Assembly (NCBI GenBank): GCA_030770425.1
Contig: JASJFT010000111.1
Span: 62,001-126,000 of the forward strand
Length of the DNA stretch: 64,000 nucleotides
Direction of reading: 5' to 3'
Origin: Darksidea phi
Taxonomy: Eukaryota; Ascomycota; Dothideomycetes; Pleosporales; Lentitheciaceae
Both the position numbers and the translations under genes were made by a program. Positions 33,757 through 45,160 of the stretch are shown here, piece by piece (position 1 is the first letter of the stretch; every line of letters begins with the position of its first letter). The notes beneath the pieces were generated by a model, which did no database searches, was not told the origin of the DNA, and was given only the letters and a program-made list of their open reading frames with translations.

Positions 33757-35481
33757 ATGTCCAGCAAGAATACTCCCGCTGGCATGCTTTGGAGCCAGCT
33801 AGGCCAGGGCGTCGAAAACCCGCCAGTGGACCCCCAGCCCACCAAGCTCACCGGACCCACCGCCAACCCGCCGATGAAGAAAGTCGGCCTAGTTCTCAAG
33901 CGCAAAGAAGATACGGCACCCAGTGCCACCTCACCATCTGGAGTGGCGAGCGGTTTCTCTCGCAACCCTACCAAGCAATTTAGCTGGGCTGATGACTCCG
34001 ACGAGGAGCCGTTCGAGCCTCAGATGTCCTCCCACTCCCAGGCACAGCGAGTCTTGGAGCAGGAGGCAGTCATCGCTAACAATGTCGCCCGCATCAGGGA
34101 GCTGGAAGGGGAGCTGGAGGCCAGGGCCAACTACATCAGCAAGCTAGAGGGAGCGCTGGACGAGAAGGAGTCTCGAATCGCCACCATGGAAGATGCCAAC
34201 AAGACACAGGAGTTTGCTCTCCACCGATACATTAACGAGGTGGACGAGAAGGACCGTCACATCACGCAGCTGGAGAGCGAGATTCAGCAGAAAATCGCCC
34301 ACATCCGCGAGTTGGAGCTTCGGGCTGCGGGACAGGCGGTTGAGCCTACTCCTTCTGAGCCGCTCACTCCCTCTACCGCTGTGGAGGATCCAGCTTCCGA
34401 CCGGGCCGCCTCCGAGCATACACCCTCCAAGCACCATTCGCCCACCACCAGCAAGAAGATGCCCGGACTCTCTGTTGAAGAGTATCCAGCTCTCTCGCCG
34501 ACCGCACCTAAGCATGCTGCCGAGACCGCTGCTCCCAAGGCTGTCAACGAGCCGGAGCCGGCCACAACTAAGACCCCAGCAAAGGCCCACAGCGTCACTC
34601 CGGCTCCCCGTGACTCTAAAGAGCCGGTTTTTGCAACGCCCCAGACTATAAAACAAGCCGCACCTGTCCCGCCAGCCCCAGTCCTGAAGATGGGATTGGA
34701 TATGTCAAAGTGGGGCAAAAAGACAACAACACGGGTCAACTCCACAACCCGCGTGCAAGGCTACAGTGGTCCCAAGCGCAATGTCGACCCGAGCATCGTG
34801 CCGACCATCGACCCTGGCCGCGATGTACGCAAGATGCCCCGACACGAGCGCGAGCCGCTGGGCAATGGTGGTGATGTAGAAATTAAGATGGGCAACCAAA
34901 GCCTAGGCAAGGTTCCGAAGTACATGTTGATGCAATGCTCGTACATTGCGAACGAGCACTTCACTAAGGACCCGAAGGCGAAGTCTATCGCCTTCCCGGA
35001 GGGCTCAATGGATGTGGCGGCCGTCGGGGTGCACATTGACTGGATGCAACAGCACTGTTTCGTCAGCAAGGTCTTCAGCATCGGCTTGAACTCGGAGCAT
35101 AGCGACGAGCGGAACCTGAACATCGTCCGTGCTTCTCGTGTCCTGGGTTTGAACAACACCTATGTTGGCCACTTCACTAGGCAGTACTGCGACAAGATTC
35201 GCGATCAGGATCTATCCTATGACCTGATGAACTTGATCGCCAGCCTGGTCTACCCTAAGAACGATCCAATCTTCGATTGCCTGGCAAACAACATCGCGAA
35301 TCAGCGTCATCGTGGCAACGTCACGGATCCAGAGGGCTTGAACGCTTTCCTGCAGCAGCACCCGTTCCTCGCGCACAAGGTCCAACAGATCGAGCGCCGC
35401 TATGCGTCGAACCGGAAGGCACGATGCAGGTCCCAACAGTTGCCGAATAACATGCTAACAAGTCATAGGGACATCCTTTAG
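33757..35481 (+). CDS. Coiled-coil protein with BTB-like C-terminal domain
   Basis: About 574 residues from the ATG at 33757, chosen because protein-like sequence starts there (MSSKNTPAGMLW) and the upstream open frame back to 33271 is leader-like. Residues 1-85 are polar with an acidic DDSDEEP motif. About 95-195 form a coiled coil with a repeated pattern (IRELEGELEARANYISKLEG, then variants at each 22-24 residues). About 200-350 are disordered Pro/Thr/Ala/Lys sequence. The last 180 residues (VEIKMGNQSLGKVPKYMLMQCS, FPEGS, IDWMQQH) look like a divergent BTB/POZ fold; that is inference from pattern, not a confirmed family. A strong branch and acceptor (GCTAACA...CATAG) near 35452-35469 suggest the real C-terminus may be spliced. 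Role unknown; BTB proteins often mediate dimerisation or Cul3 binding. Confidence 0.7.
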   Translation: MSSKNTPAGMLWSQLGQGVENPPVDPQPTKLTGPTANPPMKKVGLVLKRKEDTAPSATSPSGVASGFSRNPTKQFSWADDSDEEPFEPQMSSHSQAQRVLEQEAVIANNVARIRELEGELEARANYISKLEGALDEKESRIATMEDANKTQEFALHRYINEVDEKDRHITQLESEIQQKIAHIRELELRAAGQAVEPTPSEPLTPSTAVEDPASDRAASEHTPSKHHSPTTSKKMPGLSVEEYPALSPTAPKHAAETAAPKAVNEPEPATTKTPAKAHSVTPAPRDSKEPVFATPQTIKQAAPVPPAPVLKMGLDMSKWGKKTTTRVNSTTRVQGYSGPKRNVDPSIVPTIDPGRDVRKMPRHEREPLGNGGDVEIKMGNQSLGKVPKYMLMQCSYIANEHFTKDPKAKSIAFPEGSMDVAAVGVHIDWMQQHCFVSKVFSIGLNSEHSDERNLNIVRASRVLGLNNTYVGHFTRQYCDKIRDQDLSYDLMNLIASLVYPKNDPIFDCLANNIANQRHRGNVTDPEGLNAFLQQHPFLAHKVQQIERRYASNRKARCRSQQLPNNMLTSHRDIL

Positions 35482-38451
35482 GCCAGCAAGGGCTCGCGGT
35501 CTAGCGCTCCCCACTCGCGCGACGGCAGCACCCAGTGGCGCAGATGGATGCTAACCGTCAGCGAGATGACGACACCGTTGATGGGTTGAGAATGCCGTCT
35601 GATGCATTCAGAATAAGATAATCCCTAGTAGTAGGGCTTATTTTATTGTGATATGTGGCATTCGCTTCAAGAAGGGTGGTATACATCAGTAATGTGGTGA
35701 GGTGATTTACTTCCGTGTCAGTTCGGCGTTAGCTCGCTTGGGTTCAATTACGCGCCCGTTACGATCTGGACAACATTTTCATTGCGAGCTTGAGAGATGC
35801 CACGTAATTACCCAATCGGAATGAAATACTGGGGATATCATTTTGTGTGTCCATTGGTTTGCTATATCATCAGATCTCGTGTTCGCGTTGACACTCTGTA
35901 CTTCCCCGGCATGATATCACAAAACTGCCTCTTTGTCACCATTCATGAGATTTGTTTTGGCGTAATGCTGTACAACCGCACAGGGACATAACAACTAATC
36001 ATTTGTACACTACAATCATCATCGCTTATTCCAAAGAATTCTTCTCAAGCTCCAAAGGGGTTTTGTCCAAAGGCATACGCATAGCGCGCATGTAGCACCA
36101 ATGCGAACCTCGAGTATGAAAAAAAAAAATGTGTCATAGTCCTACACATATCAGAGTCCTGCTTCTGCGCTTCCTTCGACGTATCTGCATGTCTGCACCG
36201 TCTCGGTCATTCTCGAAAGAGTTCGAAAACCAAGCTATGTTATTATCACATTCATGAGCTCTCACATACGAGTCGCGACCGCAAGTTCTACGATACGTAT
36301 ATAGTGCGATGTCTGTACTTCCTTGCACTGGGAAGGAAGGAATACGAGTCTTCCATAAGCCCTCTTATGTTTTGTATCAAAGATTCCGATGGAATGACAG
36401 CATGCTCTTGCTCTTTTTCCTTCATTGTCAAAAAAAGCGCGCCCTTGGCTATGTCTTCCTGTGTTATGCCCACTACCGCGTCAACATGGAACAAGGGGTG
36501 GACCAAATGTCCGACACCTCATTGCACATTCAGTTTGTGCTCAAAGGAAGGAACAAAAACGTAGTAGAAATGACTAATGACGGTGCCTTCTGCTCTTCGA
36601 ACAAAGATGTAGAACATTACATAAACGCCCGCTCTCTTCGACGTCAGTCTAGAGAGAAGGGAAAAAAGTAAGGTCTTACTATATTATACTCCTCCCCGGT
36701 TAAAAAAAAGTGTCCCAAACAGCATGCTCCATGTCTTCTTGCCTTTTGCTACAATTTTCAACCGCCGCTGATCGGCCTTATGTTCCGCTTTCGTTCAGAA
36801 AAGGCATCATTTCCACTTCTTTCCCTCTGAAAATCCTAGTGAAACTGTTATATGCTCGTTCTTTTCGCTTCTCTTCGCCCAAGAAGACGTACATGCCCTG
36901 TAATATGGTGAGAGCTCTCTTCAGTCTGAAATTACGTACGCATCATACATTGCGCATTTTCATCTCATTACTTTTTTGTATCAAAATAATTACTGCTCGG
37001 TTGGGATGTTGTACCACGGTTTCTTGACACACCAGTGCTCTCAACTCGAGAACATGGAACCTTTATGTTCTCGCTTCTCTACGTAGGCTTAGGCGTATAT
37101 CAAGTCCAACTCACTTCTACTTCCAGCATCGATATCGTCTTTGAGGAAATTGCATGCCTGATTGTCCGACAAAACTAGAGTGCAGGAACGCGTGTTTTGG
37201 TTTTATCCTCCCACTCGCGTCACCACTCAAATGCCCAGCAAGGTCTACATATTTGCTGTCAAAAAAAAAAGATCTTCACAGCCCCTACTATTCGCCCTTT
37301 CCTGTTTACTAGCGCACGTGCGTCTCAAGCTCCGCTGTCTGGCGGAGCTTTCAACTCATCTTCCCCAAAGCACTTTCGCTTAACACATGTGTTCAAAGAT
37401 CTAAGCTCTTACTCGAAAGCCTGTGCCGCTTCTTGGATCAATATGAAGTACAATGAGTGCATGAAGCATTGACGTGGCGTTTGCACTTCTCAGCCTGAAG
37501 CCCTTGTGCTTCTAGGCTCATGTTGTCGCCCAGGCAGGAATTACCAACATACCGGTTCATGCTCAGTCCCCGCTGTACCGACAGCATTCTCTTTCCCCAC
37601 TATGTGCAGCGTCCTTCCGCTAGCTTTCCCTCAAGACTCTTCAAAGGAAGCGATGATGCCGGAGTAACTGTTGCCACTGTGGGACCTCAAAGATGGAACC
37701 TCGCCGTTGGAAAGTCATCCTTTTCCTTACCAAAAACTTGATGCGAGATGAACTTGTCGCACGTAACTCCTCCAAACACCATCACCCCGCTAAATAGATA
37801 ACCACAACGAACTTTGAGCGTCCCCGAAACCAAAGATCTCGCAGCTAAGCCTACGTATCCTGCTTTCCCCCTTCTCCTCTTCATGCTCATAAAATTTGTG
37901 AGCAATACCGCATGTCCCGTCCCCTCCTTTCCTCGTCGCAATTCGGACTAGAACCTGTAAAAGTCTCAAACTAGTTATGCATATTCGCTTTAGACTAAAA
38001 CAACCCGATTTGAGTTCACTAATCCATTTCCCCCTTCTAATTCTCTCCAAACCGATCACGCTCAGACACCACACGTCCTGCTTTCACCTCTCAGAGCATT
38101 CGGAAGGTCCATCGGAATTCATGCATGTTATGTCGCGGCACCAAAATCTCCCAACTCGTCTTGATGACCTAAGCGCCTTCTCCCGCCACCACTGATCCCC
38201 AAAAGCTTGGGTGAAAGACACGTCATGTATTCGGCGGACCTGACATCGGCCTTGATGCGTTGGCCGTACATAGTGCTTAGGCTTTGGAAAAGGTGGTCTT
38301 CAGTAAAAGCAGGTGCTCCAGCACAGGGTGGTATAGAGAGAGGCGGATGTGAGATCTGACTGAAAGAGTGGCGGAGCAAAATAATTTTTTATATGGCATC
38401 GATTGTGCTGGCAGGCGGGCGTGCATCCGTGCTAGGACGGTACCGGATGCC
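35482..38451. other. 3 kb gene desert, AT- and homopolymer-rich
   Basis: The longest gene-free stretch of the window. It has A and T runs (about 36121-36130, 36704-36711, 37261-37270) and many stops in all frames. ORFs such as 36309-36671 (120 codons) lack conserved features. No LTR, transposase, tRNA or rRNA is recognised. It could hold a non-coding RNA or a decayed element, but I have no positive evidence. Confidence 0.45.
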
Positions 38452-39630
38452 CTACCGCAGGAGAGCGTTCTGCTCCTCCTTTGATATACCAAACAAGTAT
38501 AATATATCCAACATACTCTTTGAATTTAGGCGTGCCGGTGCCTGCATCTGCACCTTGGGCTTCGCATGGAAAGCGACGCCTAAGCCCGCAACACCCATCA
38601 TGGGCAGGTCATTGGCGCCGTCACCCACACAAACTACCTGCTCCAGCAGTATGCCCTCCTTCTTCGAAATCTCGAGGACATGCTGACGTTTTCGCTGCGC
38701 ATGTACGATCTCTCCAGTGAGCTCGCCCGTCAATGACTGGCCGTCTTCCGAGACCACAAGGTGGTTCGCAAAGGCGTAGTCCAAGCCTAGCCTCTCAGCC
38801 ATCCAACCTGCTAGTGGCGTAAATCCGCCGCTTAATACTGCAGTCTTGAACCCTAGTCTTTTCAAAGCTTTGATAAGTTCTGGTACTCCTTCATTCATCG
38901 TGATCCTTGGTTTGAGCGTATCCCAAACTGTGCTCGGCACGCCCTTCAACAACGCACACCGTGCTCTCAGGCTAGCTTCAAAGTCTAACTCGCCGTTCAT
39001 AGCGGCCGCCGTGATGGCTGAGACCTGATCCTCCACTCCTATAAGCGACGCAATTTCGTCGATGACCTCTTGCTGTATCAAAGTAGAGTCCATGTCGAAC
39101 ACTGCTAGTCGCTTGTACCGCCGATGTATTGTGTCGGCCTGGAACACAACCTCGACGTTCCACTCTCGCTCAAATCGCGATACAGCCTCATGTCTCCTCA
39201 TCGTCTCTAATGTGATAGTCGGTGCGCTCAGCAGGGGAAATTGCACCTCCACTACCTGGCAAAGCTTGTCTCTTTGTAGCCTTCTGCTTATGATCGTGTC
39301 CTCCGCCAAGCCCGGTATTATGTTCGCTAGCGTCACGAAGAAGTCTGTGAGGCAGCTCTGGCTGATGTAGGTGCCGTAGAGGTGGTCGAGCGGGTTCGGG
39401 CCGGGCGTTGGCGGCTCAAGTGGATAGTCATCGATCTTATCGGTGGGCACGGCGCCATCTTTGAGAGAGTCGAGCGACGCGGAGGGTAGATGATCGGTTG
39501 GCAAATGTGGAGACGCGTCCGGGTGCGGGAAGAAGTGCGGCGTGTCTGCTTTGTAGAAGAGCGTGGCGACTAGGTGGGTCGTAGCTAGGTCAAGGGACGG
39601 ATGGTTGCCCCGGAAGGCCATGGCGGACAA
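38452..39630 (-). CDS. SER2: Phosphoserine phosphatase
   Basis: Last step of serine synthesis from 3-phosphoglycerate: phosphoserine to serine plus phosphate, in the cytosol. An intronless 392-residue HAD-superfamily enzyme. Motif I is DMDST (Asp179 nucleophile, Asp181 acid/base), motif II is SGGF in AVLSGGFTPLA, and motif III is GDGANDLPMM with its Mg-binding Asp pair. The cap segment (IGVEDQVSAITAAAMNGELDFEASLRARC) matches SerB. The N-terminal ~175 residues form a poorly conserved ACT-like regulatory region typical of fungal Ser2. The length fits fungal orthologues (roughly 300-450). It is divergent from the SDR gene at 39855, sharing a 224-bp promoter. Confidence 0.93.
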   Translation of the reverse strand: MSAMAFRGNHPSLDLATTHLVATLFYKADTPHFFPHPDASPHLPTDHLPSASLDSLKDGAVPTDKIDDYPLEPPTPGPNPLDHLYGTYISQSCLTDFFVTLANIIPGLAEDTIISRRLQRDKLCQVVEVQFPLLSAPTITLETMRRHEAVSRFEREWNVEVVFQADTIHRRYKRLAVFDMDSTLIQQEVIDEIASLIGVEDQVSAITAAAMNGELDFEASLRARCALLKGVPSTVWDTLKPRITMNEGVPELIKALKRLGFKTAVLSGGFTPLAGWMAERLGLDYAFANHLVVSEDGQSLTGELTGEIVHAQRKRQHVLEISKKEGILLEQVVCVGDGANDLPMMGVAGLGVAFHAKPKVQMQAPARLNSKSMLDILYLFGISKEEQNALLR

Positions 39631-39854
39631 GAAAAGATCAAACGTGCGTCAGGTATGAGTGTGTAGCAATTGAAATCAATTGCAATGCGCGACGTTAGAC
39701 TCGTAGTTTACGCGAAGTGGGGGGCCTCGGCGGGGCAGAGAACCGCAGGCCCGGAGGCATCAAAGATAGCCAAGCCGCTAGATCCAGCGCAGATGCATTA
39801 TGGCAGCTGAAAGCCTCACATCTTTCGAAGGCATAATCATCTCGACTCACCTCA
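39631..39854. promoter_or_regulatory. Shared divergent promoter, SER2 and SDR
   Basis: Only 224 bp separate the two start codons, so both promoters must lie here or overlap the genes. I recognise no specific operator. Confidence 0.55.
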
Positions 39855-40949
39855 ATGGCATCCGCTACCGCCCAGGGACTGATGACTGCCATCCGGCAGT
39901 CACCGCCAATTGACCTTGGCGTTCCTTATGAAGCGGCCTGGGTCAGGGATAAGGTGATTCTCATTACTGGAGGAGCAAGCGGCTTTGGGGCCGGCTTCGT
40001 GCGGCATTGGGCCAGGAATGGGGCAACCGTCATCATGGGAGACGTCAATGTTCGGAAAGGCGATGCTCTCGCGCGCGAGGTGCAGAAAGAGACGGGCAGG
40101 AAAAGCGTCCACTTCGTCCACTGCAACGTGACGGACTGGCAATCCCAGGTCAATCTCTTCAAGGAAGCCGTCAAACTGAGTCCTCATGGCGGATTGGACA
40201 CGGTAGTCGCCAATGCTGGTATCGCCAAGGCGGACATCGTGCAGAAGCCCGGCGATATGAGCGTCGCAGAGCCGCCAAAGCCCAATTTCGACATCAACGA
40301 GGTCAACTGGACTGGTGTGCTATACACCACACACCTGGCGTACTATTGGCTTCCCCGAAATCCAGGTTCCAAAGCTTGTAGCCTTGACTCTGAGCCGGGC
40401 AAGCAAAGTCGAGATAGGCATCTCCTGCTCCTCGGATCTATAGCATCGCTCGCGCCCATTGCGGTTCAACCGCAGTACTGCGCGACCAAACACGCTGTTC
40501 TCGGCCTCTTTCGGTCCCTGCGCATGAGCTCGCACATGGAAGGCGTCCGCGTCAACCTCCTCTGTCCGTATTTTATCGATACACCTATCGTGACGCCCGG
40601 AGCTAGAGTCTTACTAGCCGGAGGAGCACTGGGCAGAGTAGAAGACGTGGTCGACGCTGGAACGCGGTTCGTCGCCGACTCACGAATCCTTGGCCGGAGT
40701 CTAGTAGTTGGACCAAAGCTCCATGTCAAACAGAGTGAGAGCGGGCAATGGCAGCTGGTCGAGGACGGCACTGAAGGCAGCACAGAAACGGCACTATGGG
40801 AGCCGTGTGCGGATGATTGGGAAGACACGGAGGCGTTCAATCGCGGCTTCGTGAAGATTTTGAATGGCGTACAGACAGCACGCGGCTGGGCCGGGTGGGC
40901 GGTGGACATGGTGAAGGCTGTAGGGAATGCGCTTGGGCTCGTCCGATGA
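39855..40949 (+). CDS. Short-chain dehydrogenase/reductase, extended C-terminus
   Basis: An intronless 364-residue classical SDR. The cofactor motif TGGASGFG is at residues 38-45, GDVNV carries the Asp after beta-2 that favours NAD, NAG follows, and the active site is GSIASLAPI...YCATK. The family resembles 15-hydroxyprostaglandin- or hydroxyaverantin-dehydrogenase-like fungal SDRs, although the substrate cannot be inferred. Beyond the Rossmann core there is a ~60-residue C-terminal segment ending in a Gly/Ala/Trp-rich stretch (ARGWAGWAVDMVKAVGNALGL) that could be a membrane-associating amphipathic helix. The 30-residue N-terminal extension before the first strand is normal for this group. 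It shares a promoter with SER2. Confidence 0.9.
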   Translation: MASATAQGLMTAIRQSPPIDLGVPYEAAWVRDKVILITGGASGFGAGFVRHWARNGATVIMGDVNVRKGDALAREVQKETGRKSVHFVHCNVTDWQSQVNLFKEAVKLSPHGGLDTVVANAGIAKADIVQKPGDMSVAEPPKPNFDINEVNWTGVLYTTHLAYYWLPRNPGSKACSLDSEPGKQSRDRHLLLLGSIASLAPIAVQPQYCATKHAVLGLFRSLRMSSHMEGVRVNLLCPYFIDTPIVTPGARVLLAGGALGRVEDVVDAGTRFVADSRILGRSLVVGPKLHVKQSESGQWQLVEDGTEGSTETALWEPCADDWEDTEAFNRGFVKILNGVQTARGWAGWAVDMVKAVGNALGLVR

Positions 40950-41407
40950 GTGCCGGCAGCGCGAGATGTCGCGGCGCATCAAAACCGCATCCTTTCTTCT
41001 TGTGCTGTTCTGTCTAGCCGATATGTTTTGGGGGAGATTCATCAATATCAGCGGATGGCTGCCGCATCCCCGAGGACGGCTCACGCTGCCGCCCGAAGAG
41101 GGCAATTAAGCGAATAACGTCGATCACAAATATGCCGCGGCGGCGGGAACTAGCACCAGCTTGGAACGGTACCTGGGCAGTGACGCCACATACTCTGCCC
41201 TCGCGCGTCAACATAAACTCATTCCATTCTTCCCGCGCTTCGCTGTTGCTGCGTGTTTGCAACCGCCCGTTTACAAGTCACTACAGTCACGCAGTCATTG
41301 TATATACCATCAGCAGGGGCATCGCTCCTCGGCCCACCACTTGAGCCGCGCAACCCGCGCAGGAAACACAACACCGCCGCTGCCAACGTTCGGATCACCT
41401 CGGCGCC
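40950..41407. other. Intergenic, nothing recognised
   Basis: 3' flank of the SDR gene and promoter of the glucosyltransferase. Small ORFs here show no conserved features. Confidence 0.45.
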
Positions 41408-44400
41408 ATGGATGACGACAGCCATGGACAGTCTCCACCTCTCCCCACAGCCGTGCTTCTGCACGAACCAAAGTTCCCTTACCCAGATCTCTCCGAAAAG
41501 ATGCACACCACAGACTTCGCCAAAAATGGCGTCAGCAAACCCCCTATATCCTCGCTATCGAGAACAACAAGCGAACCTTCATCGACCCCGCGTCCCTCGA
41601 TGCAAAAGTCCGCGACTGAACGTCCACAGCCGTCGGCGAGGAGGTCGCTGTTGGGAAGAAAACGAGCTGGTACTGCGGACAAGGTGCCACGGTTGAACCG
41701 TCAGGCAACTTTGACATTTGATCCATTCTCTTCCGACTCGAGCTCGTCGGACTCTGATTCGGATGATGAGCCCACAAGTCGTCCCGCAGGCGTGGATGGT
41801 GAGGGCGCGAACACGCAAAGAAAGCCACACGCAAAGCGTAAACGGCTAAAATCAAGTGGAGCGCCGTTCTCCCGGTTCAAGATGACGAACGAACATTTTA
41901 ATACCAAAGGTAGAGTTTCAAGGCAAGACGGGCGGCTGAAGCTGTCCATCAACGAGGCGGTGAACAGCGGCTACTTTGCAAAGACGCTGGGCGCGGGCCT
42001 GAAGAAGCATTTCAAGGGTGCCGATGGTCTGGATGAGGATACAGAGTGGGAAAGGATCGCACCCGAGGATGACTGCATGGAAGATCCTGCCCGGCGCGTA
42101 CGTCTGAATATCGTCGTCATCGTCATTGGCTCCCGCGGCGACATCCAGCCTTTTCTGCGGATAGGCAATATCTTGAAGGAAGACTATGGTCATCGCGTGC
42201 GCATAGCCACGCACCCCGCGTTCAAGGAGTTTGTGGAGAAAAACTCCAAACTCGAGTTCTTCTCCATCGGCGGTGATCCGTCAGAGCTCATGGCCTTCAT
42301 GGTGAAGAACCCCGGTCTAATCCCAAACCTAGAGACGGTGAGGGAAGGTGAAATCGGTAGGCGCCGAGCGGCGATGTCGGAGATGTTTGAAGGCATGTGG
42401 CGCGCCTGTGTCAATTCGACAGATGACGAGACAGACAATGCGAATCTTAAGTTGTGTAAGTTCACCGTAGCCGTTCCTTGCGGTGAGACTAACCATTCCA
42501 GTGGGCAATAAATTTCCATTCGTATGCGATGCTATCATCGCCAATCCTCCGAGCTTCGCACCACCCCATATCGCGGAGCGGTTGGGTGTACCGTTGCACA
42601 TGATGTTCACGTAGGCATAATTCAACAGGATTGGAATGGCACATTTGCTAACACATGATAGCTTCCCATACTCACCCACTACGCAGTTTCCGCACCCTCT
42701 TGCGAACATCAAAGCCAGCAACGTCGACACCAAATATGTCAACTTCATGAGCTACCCTCTGGTAGAGATGATGACATGGCAGGGTCTAGGCGACTTAATC
42801 AACCGTTTCAGAGTTAAGACATTGTGTCTTGAGGAAGTGTCGACGCTTTGGGCTCCCGGTCAACTCTACCGACTGAAGGTGCCATATACATATATGGTAA
42901 GTTCGTGCCGACCCGGCCATGCGACCTTGCTAACGACGCCCAGTGGTCGCCAGGACTCGTCCCCAAACCGAAAGATTGGGGTGCCGAGATCGATATATCC
43001 GGCTTCGTCTTCTTCGATCTCGCTTCCTCCTTCAAGCCTCCTGAAGACCTAGTAAGGTTTCTCGACAACGGCCCGCCACCTGTCTACATCGGTTTTGGAT
43101 CCATCGTCGTCGATGATCCAGATGAGTTCACCAAGCTTATCTACAGGGCTGTGGAAATCGCCGGTGTGCGTGCACTCGTCTCAAAAGGGTGGGGAGGCTT
43201 TGGTAGCAATGACAATGCACCTGACAACGTCTTCATGCTAGAAAATACTCCCCACGATTGGCTGTTCCCGAAAGTATCAGCAGTTGTGCATCATGGAGGT
43301 GCAGGCACGACTGCGGCTGGACTCAAGTGTGGGAAGCCGACCATGATTGTACCGTTCTTCGGTGATCAGCCATTCTGGGGTGCCATGGTGTCAAAGGCAA
43401 GGGCTGGTGCTCACGAATGCATACCGTACAAGAAGCTCACCGCAGAGCGATTGGCGGAAGGTATCAAGCAGTGCCTCACTGACGAAGCCAAGAAGAATGC
43501 GCAGAAGATTGCAGATAGCATCGCAAAGGAAGGAGATGGTGCTTTAAATGCCGTCCGATCGTTCCATCGAAGTTTGCCATTAAGAGATACCGACAGCATG
43601 CGCTGCCCGCTCCTCCCGAATTACGCGGCGGCTTGGCGACTGAAGAATACTTCGTTACGCCTCTCTCCGATCGCCGCAGAGCTCCTAGTTGAATGGAAGA
43701 AAATCAAGTGGAATGATCTACGGCTAATCAGGCATTACGAGTGGAATGACTTCGGAGGCCCTGGGGAACCAGTGACCGGTGCATGGGGCGCCATCGCTGG
43801 TACGGTGTCGGATGTGGCGACTGGCGTGGGGCTGATGCCAGTAAAGATGGTGCGGAGCGTGAAGAAGAGGGAGAAGTACTACTCGAAGAAACGCAGGATC
43901 AAAAAGAGGGAGAAGCATAAGCAAGAGACGTTGGGAAAGGCGAAGAAGGGCATACCGAATGCAACAACTCAAGGAACGACGAATAATAATGCAGAGAAGC
44001 AGCAACAGAACGGAAGATCCCAAGCTCCCTCACGTGTAGAGACCACGCTATCACAGCTCTCCGAGCCAGACGAATATCTAGCTGAAGAACTCGCTCACGA
44101 AGCCGGGCATGGTTTCAAGAAAACGGGCACGGCTATCCTTAGATCGCCCTTGAACTTCACGCTCGCAATAACACAAGGTTTCCACAATGCGCCACGTTTG
44201 TACGGCGACGAGACGGTTCGCCGTCCACCACGTATCACGGGCTTCCACTCTGGGCTTCGCGCCGGCCGCGATGAATTCATATACGGCATGCGCGATGGCG
44301 TTACGGGACTATGGATGCAACCATACCGCGGCGCCAAAGATCACGGTGCGCTAGGCTTTGTGCGTGGAATCGGCTTCGGCGTGGGTGGTTTCGTCCTGAA

Positions 44401-45160
44401 AAGCATTGCAGCCTCTCTCGGCCCTGGTGCGTATTTCATGAAGGGGCTTGATGAGGAATACCTAAAGAAATACCAACCGACCAGTTTCCTCCGCCGTGCA
44501 CGCATCATGCAAGGCCGCAAGGAAGTTGATGAACTTACGCACCCCACTGGACTTGACGACTCAGACCACGTAGAAGAACGGGAGCAGAGGAAACGTGATA
44601 TTGAGAAGGAGGTCAGTCAGAAGTGGGAGGCTATACAGCCCCAACTCAAAGAGGAGAGAAAGCAAAGTAAGACGGGTGTCCGCGCTGCGCTACTCGGCTA
44701 CTCCAAATATAATGAGGGGAAGAGAGTACCACTGAAGTCTGAAAGGCCCGGTACAGCATCAACGGCCATAAGCGCCAACCCTGCAAACTCGAACGGACAA
44801 CACCAGCCGAAGCATGCGAGTTCTACGCCTATTAATCAAGCGGAAACCCTCCAGAAAGCCAACGGTAATGGTAATTTGAACGGTAATGGCCCCTTAAGAA
44901 GTGGGTCAGCGCCACCGAAAGCTACACAGTGGAAAGAGAAGGGTGCGAAAAAGAAGCATCAGTTGGATACTGCGGCACCACCGGAGAATGAGGCAGTCAG
45001 AGAGGAAGCGATTGCGAGGAATGGAGTGCCAAATGTTTTCCAGGCGAGTTTGCGGGGGAACGGTCATGCTATCGGGGGCAGAAAGGGAAAGACACAAGCG
45101 GATGGCTTTAAAGAGACGAATAAAGAGTTACGAGAGATGATAAAGGTTAGGAGTGCCTGA
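41408..45160 (+). CDS. Sterol 3-beta-glucosyltransferase-like protein with VPS13-like tail
   Basis: A GT28/GT1-type UDP-sugar transferase predicted to glucosylate sterols or related lipids at membranes. Four exons (41408-42455, 42502-42610, 42662-42896, 42944-45160) give 1202 residues. The three introns are 46-51 nt with GTAAGT, GTAGGC and GTAAGT donors and strong CTAAC branches. The N-terminal domain starts at [15 protein letters not shown], the sterol-transferase signature. The C-terminal domain has [17 protein letters not shown] and FFGDQPFWG, the UDP-binding motif. There is no PH or GRAM domain, unlike Atg26. After the catalytic core come a basic Lys/Arg stretch, then a Gly-rich region ([35 protein letters not shown]) resembling the C-terminal membrane module of VPS13/ATG2 proteins, and a charged tail. 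Confidence 0.9.

Noticed and set aside
36309..36671. 120-codon plus-strand ORF in the gene desert
   Set aside because: Low-complexity, no domain, no splice context, and overlapping ORFs in other frames; chance frame.
42804..43068. Minus-strand ORF within the glucosyltransferase
   Set aside because: Shadow of the plus-strand exons; the plus strand carries strong family motifs.
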